A DNA stretch of 64,000 nt from the NCBI RefSeq assembly GCF_001949145.1, contig NW_019091415.1, forward strand, positions 860,504 through 924,503. Direction: 5' to 3'. The notes beneath the pieces were generated by a model. The model was not told the origin of the DNA. It saw only the letters and a list, made by a program, of their open reading frames with translations, and made no database searches. This DNA is from Acanthaster planci. Lineage: Eukaryota > Echinodermata > Asteroidea > Valvatida > Acanthasteridae. Of this stretch, positions 58,701-64,000 are shown one piece after another. The number at the start of each line of letters is the position of its first letter. The first letter of the stretch is position 1. Made by a program: the position numbers and the translations under genes.

Positions 58701-61700
58701 ATTTTTCTTATGAGTTCACTCAATCAGTCTACTGGCAAGAAAGAATCGTTATGAGAACAAAGCAACCAGTGAAGTACCAGATGCTTAGAGGTCAGTTTTG
58801 TGAGGTCAGGTTTGCGAGGTCAAGTCTTCGAGGGTCTGGTCTGTGAGGTCAGGTTTATGAGGTCATATCTGTGAGGTCAGGTTTGTAAGGTCAGGTCTTC
58901 AAGGGTCTGACCTGAAAGGTCAGGTGATCATCAGCTGAACTGGAGAAGTGTTTCTCTGAACTGCACCTATCCATTTTTCATATATTACAAAAGTAAGCAA
59001 GATCATCAAAATTTATTATTTAACAGACAAACGAACAAACTACATGTACCATGAATTAATTAAATTAAATGCAGTGCCCAACATGTATATTTTTTAACAC
59101 CGTATACTCAGTGTATGCCCCCGAAGGTTTGTCAAAAAAACCCACAGGCATACGCGGGTGGGACTCAAACCCACGACCTCTTGCTTACTAGTGCAGACGT
59201 CTTAATCACTCGACCACTGAGCATGCCAGTGTCTGCTGGCTGGTTTTCCCTCCGATGTGCCAATGAACTCTTTTAAAATGTCTTTTAAAATGAAATTTTT
59301 TAAGTGTGCCACGTTAGGGAAAAATCAGCTGAATTCAAGCCTCGTTTTGGGACACTGACGGTTTTTTATTTCAAACAAATTTCATGACACTGAAATTGTT
59401 CACAAAGATTCAACACCATTTATCACGAAGGTACATGTACATGGAACAGTACCAGTTTATAACCAAATAAGTTTTAAGTTTTTCAATAAAAAGGTTTGGC
59501 AAAGCAGTGTGAGGAAAATCAAGTTAACATCAAAGTGTGCCACGTTAGGGGACTCTACTATGCAGTAACATTGTTGGCTCTGGCCTTGTAGAGCACAAAG
59601 TTGGAAACCTATTTATTTGTTCTTTTTCCCGCATCTGACTCTATTCCTTAGGTGAATGGAGACAAGTTGCTGGGTCTCAACCATGTGGACGTAGTCAAGA
59701 CTCTCAAAGAACTCCCCATGCATGTGCGGATTGTCTGCGCACGTCATCCACACCCCGTTTTTCCTGAGTCACAAGTAGGTGAAGTACCCCAGTTAGCCTC
59801 AGTTCCACCGCAGGATGGTCCAAGTGTCGTAGAAGAAGTGGTAGGAGCCAGTGAGGTCAGTCTCCGGGAATCTGTGCCATTCCCCGAGGTGGCAGTGCCT
59901 GGTGTGGGTGGAGGCAGTGGTGACACTGCAATATCTCCACTGCCCAGGGAGTCTGTGAGCGGTCTGGCTGTGTGGGATGACCAGCTACAGACTGTGGAGC
60001 TGGTCAAGGGAGATCGGGGACTAGGCTTCAGCATTCTGGACTATCAGGTGAGGGAGGTGTCTTGTGATTGAATCCTGCAGTGGTTTCATGTGATTTAGCC
60101 GTGAGATAAAGGCCCCTTAACTTGGCACTGCAGATGTTAATTGTTGGTTTTTGCCGTGTTATTCTCGAAGCTTTCAAAATTGTAAAGATTAGTATGTCCT
60201 GATTTAAACTAATGACAAGAAGCTGCTGACTTTTCTCTTATGAGCTGGGAAAAAGTGAAGCCAAACTTCTCCTAAGTCAATATGGCCCATCAAGCCCATG
60301 TTTACCTGGGGTTTTCAGGTAGCGCATATCAACTGTAGATAAATAATTTTCTAGTCCACTACAGGAAGCCCCCCCTTTAATTCCAGCACCCATTTATTGT
60401 CCTGGAGGGAGCCTTTTCCCTGGGACAAAATTACACATTGCCTGTTTTTCATTTAAACAGTCACCCCTAAAAGGATATTTCCAGTTTAATTTCTTTTTCA
60501 TCATAGAAACCTTAGAATTATAACTTCCCTCATTCCCAGTACTTTTGAACTGAGATATTAAAGTTTTTTGGCAAAGATATATGGCTGTCAGGAATCTCAG
60601 CTAACGTGGTACACTCACATGGAACAATACCTGACTGATTTAATTTGCCGAAATACAAAATGTACTTCAGATAGCACAGTGTGGCCTGCTTATCAGTGCC
60701 TTGAAGAGACACACTGCATGAGCACTCTGGTTTGTGCATGACAATGGTGTGGAATATGCCAATTTTCAGTTGAATATGCACAAAACCTCTTAATACCAGT
60801 TTCATATGAGATAGTTACATTTGGAAACAGTGCAACATATCCAATTAGTTTTTGCATTTATACAGTGGAAGATGTAGTATTGCTCACCATGCACACAATG
60901 ATGTGTCTTACCACTGTTAAAGTGAACCCATGTATCCACTTCACCAGTTGATTTTACTGTCATACCATGTATTATTTAGAATTTTATTTAACTTTTAAGG
61001 GTAAATTTGAGTATGAACTGGGGTTTTCTGGAGTGTGACCAATTTATTTTAATACAGATAGTTTTGCTAGCCTAGAGGACAATTTGGAGCTGGATCTTGG
61101 CGTGCAAAAATTGCATCACTTGTAGTCATTAAGCAAATTTCACAGTTACCAACAACTCTACATGTAGGAAACAATTGCTATAAGAATAAGTGTGGAAAAG
61201 AGGGACAACCACCAAAGTGGTAAAAAATGTGTCCAGTAAAATTTACGAGTGAGGATTTCATTGTAGAAATAATAGTTCAGTGATTGTAACGTGCCTGCAC
61301 ATTGGTAAGAAGAGATGGACTCATGGGTAGACATTATTTCATGCATGAACTTGCCGAGTGGTTCTAGTGGTACATGTATGTATTGGTTCTGGCATCAGGA
61401 TCCCCTAAACCCTTCCAAGACAGTGATAGTAATCCGCAGCCTGGTGGCTGGGGGTGTAGCAGAACAAGATGGCCGACTGATCCCAGGGGACAGACTAGTC
61501 TTTGTCAATGATACCAACCTGGACAACTGTTCATTGGAGATGGCTGTGCAGGCCCTCAAGGGAGCACCACAGGGCCCTGTCAGACTTCAAGTGGCCAAGC
61601 CCTTGCCCCAACCGGTTGGTGATACAGCACTTGATGGAGAAGAGGTCTGTTATTTTCTCAAATGTTTTATTTCCTTAAATCTGCTAAGCATAGTTTATTG

Positions 61701-63982
61701 CCAAGCAGGTTCCAGTGCTACTGTAACTGTCCTACTTGTTATCTTTTTTGAAAGCCTTGTAGCCCTTAAACGGTGTCTTACTCTGTGTTAATGCTAATGA
61801 AAACACAGATTTGCAGTCTTGACAAAGTTTCATGTTCCAAATTCACTAAAAATTTACGTATTTCAACTTCAGGAAATTTTGATCCAAATGTTTCAAGATG
61901 TCAAAGTATGAATCAGCCTTTCATTGCTCTTCAACTAGAGAGCTACATTGTACGTGTATAAAGCATGTAACGCCTGTGGGTGTGTGCGTGCTTTTTAAAA
62001 CCTCACTGCACAGTGTGTTGCTTTCTGGACATCTCAAAATGCACAGTATTTTTACACTGCACACACTTGTATGAAGGATAGCTGCATGCAATTGTAGTAG
62101 TGCTAATATCTTTGCACACAGAGAATCTGACTGAAACGTAAAGGAAGGACTTGAATCCATAATAAAAAACTTGTTAAAAGCATTCCTCAGGGAAAGCACT
62201 TAATCAGATTCATATTCAAACCCACACAGTCAACCTCTCCACACAATCAGCAGAATGATTCTAGAGCCACAGTCCAACTGCACAGTATAATGCCGATCCC
62301 AATGTCAAAAGAATCAATTATGATATCCCAATGTGAATTTGAATGTTTTTGATGTACATTATTTTGGTGGTAAATGTGCAAATATTCTGTTAAACATATT
62401 ACATTTCAAGTTCGGCATCATGGCAAAATTGCTGAATATCATTGTCAAGCAGAAAATATGCATGATTTTAGGGAGTCGTCGCATCAAACATTTGAGAAGA
62501 AATACTCTGCAATATGAAAAATTGTCAAGAATATATTGTCTGTCTAGGATCTTGTCAATATTTGAAATGCATTTACAGGGGAACTTGCCCTGTTGACTTT
62601 AACTTTGAAGTCATAAAGAAGTCATAAAAGTTTAATAAAAAGCACTGGCGTCAAAATTTACTTTTGTGTTTTCGCTCAATGTGTGAAAAGTCACAATAAA
62701 GCACCCACATGTACCTGTTCTTTAAATTTGGAATTGCATGTTTCAGCTTACTTACATCAGTTTGTATGAAGTCAGGTCCATTAATTGTCATAGTAGCAAT
62801 TCATGCCATTCTCTATTGGGCAACTTATGGGTATGCTGAAGCAGAGTACTTGCCATAAATGTTTTGGGTCAGATGTACAGGTAGTTGCTTGTGTGTGGCC
62901 AGTATCACACAGGTTGCTGTCATGCATTGAGACTGGTAGTTCTTGTTACTCCTAGCCTGTTATAATGGCACAGCAGATGTCTTCAGTTCATCAAGCCCCA
63001 CCCTCAGGCTTCCAGGGCATCTCTGCCCACACAGATGAGCTGCTACAACTTCAAGAAATGCAGAATGCTCTTGAGGAGTCTCATAAATCACCCTCTCCTG
63101 AGACAGTGCCAAGTGGGCCAATTGTGGAAGGTACAGTACATGTATAGCCACGTCTAAAAATGAACACCGTTTTCTACAGCTATGGCAGTCAAAAACTGAA
63201 ACAACATCCATAACTTACCCAGTTTGGTAATGGCTTAAATTTTGTGTTGCATATAAATAATCACCAGTTGTTCTTGTTCAAGCATGGTGCTTATTTGATG
63301 GGTTAGAAATGCCTCTGATTTAGGATCACCTTTTTTAAGGCCTTTTTTTCCAAATGTTGATATTTTATCTGTGGGAATAAACTGTCACATTATTTTAATG
63401 AAGCATAAGAACCTCATTCTAGGCTTCTCATTTCCAAGCCAAAGTGGCCAAATCAAAGATACTTTTTTAATAGTTCCCTTTTAGATCTTTCAAACATAGA
63501 ATTTGTTTTGAAGCCTCTGAGATCTGTCTTAATCTATCTGATGTTTTGGGGGATTTTGAAGGATCAATGAAGATACTATAGAGCCAGTCAAGCATGGTGC
63601 TCTTTGAAAGTCAAAATACAAAGAATTTGCCATTAGTTTGCTGTGCAGTGGAGGCCATTGTGCAAGACTTGTAGAGGAAGAGTCCAAACTGTTAAGGGAA
63701 GTTTGTAATGCAGGAAGATTTTCAAAGAATAGCTAGACTTAACTAAATGAGGACAGCAGTATGCATGAGTAGCCTTCAGTGTGTATTTCTTGGATTTCAG
63801 AGGTGGTTGTCAGTGCAAGTGTTGCAACTGATGTCGAGGCCAGCATGGATCTCAACCAGATACTGAATGACCAACCTGAGACTGCACCCACAACTACCAA
63901 CACCTCACCCCCTGATCTTGTACTGGCCTCGTCAGCTACAGTACCTGCATCAGAGCCAGTAGAGACTGTCACTTCTACACAG
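40626..63982 (+). CDS. MPDZ: multi-PDZ scaffold gene, MPDZ/MUPP1-PATJ family (5' part, 16 exons)
   Basis: Sixteen plus-strand exons with GT-AG junctions join in phase to 1,018 codons, start 40,732, and the gene continues past the window. Domain order: L27 (residues about 8-63), PDZ1 (155-243), PDZ2 (285-366), PDZ3 (406-494), PDZ4 (624-716), PDZ5 (798-884), then a low-complexity linker. Carboxylate-binding loops are GLGF, GLGF, GLGI, GLGI and GLGF. Spacing, linker positions and the short acidic motif before PDZ4 match vertebrate MPDZ and PATJ. These have 13 and 10 PDZ domains, so more should follow. Known family role: the L27 domain binds PALS1 and the PDZ domains bind C-termini of junction, polarity and receptor proteins at the apical membrane. 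Whether this is the single invertebrate pro-orthologue of both vertebrate genes cannot be decided from one window. Confidence 0.93.
40862..41445. repeat. 21-bp minisatellite in intron 1, about 27 units
   Basis: Tandem units of CATACATGTACGTAGATGTAC, mostly identical with scattered substitutions; two early units carry an extra CATGTA. 21 is a multiple of 3 and only one frame meets a stop (TAG), so five of six frames stay open for 145-250 codons. None is a gene. The array starts about 115 bp after the exon 1 donor. Confidence 0.97.
41917..42048. repeat. 44-bp tandem repeat, three units (intron 1)
   Basis: Units start at 41,917, 41,961 and 42,005 with GGATTGTAGAGTCCTGAGCA and end GGCTTGGTGTAGGTGTAT. 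They are identical apart from one change in the third. Recent slippage or unequal exchange is likely. Confidence 0.95.
43432..43574. repeat. 13-bp perfect tandem repeat, 11 units (intron 1)
   Basis: Eleven uninterrupted copies of TGTACAGTACATG. The 13-bp unit cycles through all frames, so both strands show long [13 protein letters not shown]-type frames that are not genes. The perfect identity suggests a very young or actively homogenised array. Confidence 0.97.
44753..44905 (-). mobile_element. tRNA-derived SINE (copy A, antisense in intron 1)
   Basis: Read on the minus strand it contains an A box (TGGTCGAGTGG) and a B box (GGTTCGAGTCC) at tRNA-like spacing in a tRNA-like head starting GGCAAGCTCAG. 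A tail with a GTGAGGTTTTTGC-type segment and a small inverted repeat follows. It shares its whole length with copy B near 59.1 kb, so it is a dispersed element and not a tRNA gene; the anticodon arm is not well formed. Confidence 0.75.
45190..45769 (+). CDS. MPDZ: exon 2: L27 domain, linker, start of PDZ1
   Basis: Starts after TTGGTCAG and ends before GTGAGT. It encodes the two helical halves of L27 ([20 protein letters not shown] and [20 protein letters not shown]). An acidic/Pro/Gln-rich linker of about 80 residues follows, then the first PDZ1 strands ([20 protein letters not shown] and [10 protein letters not shown]). The ending ..GVAA plus two bases of the next codon matches the MPDZ exon structure. 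Confidence 0.95.
47302..47380 (+). CDS. MPDZ: exon 3: middle of PDZ1
   Basis: 79 nt after TGCATGACAG, ending before GTATCA. It completes a split Asp codon and encodes [20 protein letters not shown], equivalent to the '[16 protein letters not shown]' region of MPDZ PDZ1. The exon ends in phase 0. Confidence 0.95.
47624..48058. mobile_element. MITE with TA duplication in intron 3
   Basis: Ends TAGAGGGATTTCA (left) and inverted TATAGAGGGATCCCA (right) give short terminal repeats of about 14 bp flanked by TA, typical of Tc1/mariner-type MITEs. The interior of about 430 bp has no ORF. It contains an inverted exact copy of the GTGGGCGTGGTTTAAACTG core found at 15.7 kb. Confidence 0.6.
48270..48890. 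repeat. TACATGTA microsatellite clusters in intron 3
   Basis: Repeated palindromic ACATGTAC/TATGTACATG tracts at 48,280-48,310, 48,570-48,655 and 48,815-48,885. Short ORFs rich in Tyr/Met/Val/His/Cys come from these tracts. TGACCATTGAGCTTGCC at about 48,435 resembles the head end of the tRNA-SINE and may be a fragment. Confidence 0.8.
49223..49357 (+). CDS. MPDZ: exon 4: end of PDZ1 and linker
   Basis: 135 nt between ..CACTCCAG and GTAACT. It encodes the alpha-2 helix and last strand of PDZ1 ([19 protein letters not shown]) and a short Asn/Lys-rich linker. Phase 0 at both ends. Confidence 0.93.
50182..50334 (+). CDS. MPDZ: exon 5: first half of PDZ2
   Basis: 153 nt between ..GTTGGAGCAG and GTGAGT. 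It encodes [15 protein letters not shown] and [12 protein letters not shown], very close to MPDZ/PATJ PDZ2 ('[12 protein letters not shown]', 'VKTILPGG'). Phase 0 at both ends. Confidence 0.95.
51654..51790. repeat. 37-38-bp tandem repeat, four units
   Basis: ACGGGCAAGAGACGCCG and variants start at 51,655, 51,692, 51,729 and 51,767. The units are diverged. They lie within intron 5, next to the SGNH-like fragment. Confidence 0.85.
52060..52330 (-). pseudogene. SGNH/GDSL hydrolase-like fragment, probably retroelement-derived
   Basis: On the minus strand a frame reads [20 protein letters not shown] followed by LFCQNL. The DG-x-HLS-x-x-G pattern with Asp and His three apart is the C-terminal block of SGNH hydrolases, the form often carried by animal retrotransposons (from memory). 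The frame is open from about 52,292 to about 52,038, but no start, reverse transcriptase or poly-A could be placed. Treat as a suggestion. Confidence 0.35.
52893..53126 (+). CDS. MPDZ: exon 6: second half of PDZ2 and linker
   Basis: 234 nt between TGACACAG and GTTTGT. It encodes [20 protein letters not shown], then the alpha-2 helix and LTVARG of PDZ2, then a Ser/Glu/Pro linker. The donor is weak (GTTTGT), so alternative use is conceivable. Phase 0 at both ends. Confidence 0.93.
53642..53741 (+). CDS. MPDZ: exon 7: start of PDZ3
   Basis: 100 nt after TGTTCCTCAG, ending before GTATTG. It encodes [20 protein letters not shown], equivalent to '[21 protein letters not shown]' of MPDZ PDZ3. Ends in phase 1. 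Confidence 0.94.
54410..54501 (+). CDS. MPDZ: exon 8: middle of PDZ3
   Basis: 92 nt between CTACAACAG and GTAAAG. It encodes [20 protein letters not shown] and QVNDQIIE. Phase matches exons 7 and 9. Confidence 0.94.
55085..55370 (-). mobile_element. tRNA-derived SINE of a second family (antisense in intron 8)
   Basis: On the minus strand the head has A-box-like TAGTGGTTATGG and B-box GGTTCGAATCC (about 55,300-55,350). Next comes a segment containing, on the plus strand, GGTACCCATCTACTCCTGGG and GGAGAGAGGC, which resembles a widespread conserved SINE central domain as I remember it. It differs from the copies at 44.8 and 59.1 kb. Confidence 0.6.
55425..55560 (+). CDS. MPDZ: exon 9: end of PDZ3 and linker
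   Basis: 136 nt between GCTTGGTCAG and GTAAGT. It encodes [32 protein letters not shown] and a short tail. Ends in phase 1. The long frame that reads on past 55,560 is intron. Confidence 0.93.
56545..56817 (+). CDS. MPDZ: exon 10: linker between PDZ3 and PDZ4 (start uncertain)
   Basis: The frame ending CCTTTTG before GTAAGT (56,818) carries a linker with [12 protein letters not shown], an acidic segment and [13 protein letters not shown] chose the acceptor TTACTTACCACAG at 56,544 because it has the best pyrimidine content and gives the phase needed after exon 9. In-phase alternatives at 56,437, 56,458 and 56,476 would lengthen it by 69-108 nt. The frame is open to 56,319, so the exon could start anywhere after that. 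Confidence 0.7.
57527..57606 (+). CDS. MPDZ: exon 11: conserved acidic motif before PDZ4
   Basis: 80 nt between TTCACTGCAG and GTGAGT. It encodes [20 protein letters not shown] and GMEVTIV, matching the short conserved 'EVEDEIMLRWRQSLGPDYEIVV' element that precedes PDZ4 in MPDZ and PATJ. Phase 1 in, phase 0 out. Confidence 0.9.
58357..58533 (+). CDS. MPDZ: exon 12: first part of PDZ4
   Basis: 177 nt between CCCATCCAAG and GTAAAT. It encodes [38 protein letters not shown] and QSGDELLE. It carries a longer beta2-beta3 loop ([12 protein letters not shown]) than vertebrate MPDZ. Phase 0 at both ends. Confidence 0.95.
58790..58925. repeat. short tandem repeat of a GAGGTCAGGTTTGT-type unit (intron 12)
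   Basis: About nine diverged copies of a 14-16-bp unit (variants GAGGTCAGGTTT, GAGGTCATATCT, AAGGTCAGGTCT) with two GGGTCTGRYCT interruptions. No coding meaning. Confidence 0.85.
59098..59245 (-). mobile_element. tRNA-derived SINE (copy B, antisense in intron 12)
   Basis: Same family and orientation as 44,753-44,905: CTCAGTGGTCGAGTG head, GTCTGCACTAGTAAGCAAGAGG middle and a B box with one change (GGTTTGAGTCC). The tail inverted repeat has a different sequence (ATGCCTGTGGG..CCGAAGG..GCATACACTGAG) but keeps its pairing. Confidence 0.75.
59652..60047 (+). CDS. MPDZ: exon 13: end of PDZ4, linker, start of PDZ5
   Basis: 396 nt between CTATTCCTTAG and GTGAGG. It encodes [20 protein letters not shown] and VRIVCARH (end of PDZ4), an 80-residue Val/Ser/Pro/Gly-rich linker, and [20 protein letters not shown] (start of PDZ5). 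Phase 0 at both ends. Confidence 0.95.
60048..61398. other. intron 13, nothing recognised
   Basis: 1.35 kb between exons 13 and 14, AT-rich, with no repeat or additional exon that could be supported. Introns 2, 4, 6, 7, 9, 10, 11, 14 and 15 likewise show only scattered TACATGTA tracts and short non-coding frames. Confidence 0.6.
61399..61644 (+). CDS. MPDZ: exon 14: rest of PDZ5
   Basis: 246 nt between TGGCATCAG and GTCTGT. It encodes [50 protein letters not shown] and a short tail, all closely matching MPDZ PDZ5. Phase 0 at both ends. Confidence 0.95.
62956..63130 (+). CDS. MPDZ: exon 15: linker after PDZ5 (three possible acceptors)
   Basis: Ends GAAG before GTACAG, phase 1. The start is set at 62,956 because TTGTTACTCCTAG is the best acceptor. 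CAG at 62,971-62,973 and CAG at 62,974-62,976 are also in-frame acceptors (tandem NAGNAG), shortening the exon by 18 or 21 nt. It encodes a Ser/Pro/Gln-rich stretch with [16 protein letters not shown], a probable helix. Confidence 0.8.
63801..63982 (+). CDS. MPDZ: exon 16: linker towards PDZ6 (last in window)
   Basis: 182 nt between TTGGATTTCAG and GTAAAC. It starts by completing a Glu codon ([20 protein letters not shown]) and is followed by a Thr/Pro/Ser-rich stretch. Phase 0 at the end. PDZ6 should begin in a later exon beyond the window. Confidence 0.88.
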
Positions 63983-64000
63983 GTAAACAGACAAATAGAG

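Overview
The window reads as animal nuclear DNA: split genes with GT-AG introns, tRNA-derived SINEs, MITEs and minisatellites, with no bacterial-type gene layout. The one clearly functional gene is the 5' part of a multi-PDZ scaffold gene of the MPDZ/MUPP1-PATJ family. Its introns are loaded with TACATGTAC-type palindromic microsatellite. From memory, that style fits a marine invertebrate deuterostome such as amphioxus, but the species is inference and was not tested.

Layout. 1-17 kb is repeat-rich and has no intact host gene. It holds a long inverted repeat (70-2,070), a decayed Mutator-like transposase (2.2-3.9 kb), a foldback element (4.94-5.15 kb), an 8-bp-unit minisatellite with a 1.1 kb duplication (8.2-10.1 kb), a MITE (12.1-12.5 kb) and the left copy of a dispersed repeat (13.4-17.15 kb, split by a 1.65 kb insert). 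17.39-31.62 kb is a Polinton/Maverick-like (endogenous virus-like) element with terminal inverted repeats of about 300 bp. On the minus strand it carries remnants of a protein-primed family B DNA polymerase, a major capsid protein and an FtsK/A32-type packaging ATPase, plus several unrecognised ORFs. It is degenerate and contains a 737-base run of Ns inside the polymerase. 31.88-33.56 kb is the second, direct copy of the dispersed repeat. 33.6-40.6 kb has no recognisable gene.

40.6-64 kb is the MPDZ-type gene on the plus strand. Sixteen exons, one of them with an uncertain start, join in phase to 1,018 codons: an N-terminal L27 domain, PDZ1 to PDZ5, and the start of the linker towards PDZ6. 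The gene runs off the right edge. L27-multi-PDZ proteins of this family are known scaffolds of apical junction/Crumbs-PALS1 complexes; that role is taken from the family.

The intron repeats (21-bp, 13-bp, 44-bp and 37-bp tandem arrays, two tRNA-SINE copies of one family plus one of another, a TA-flanked MITE and a SGNH-hydrolase-like retroelement fragment) produce most of the long spurious reading frames in the right half.
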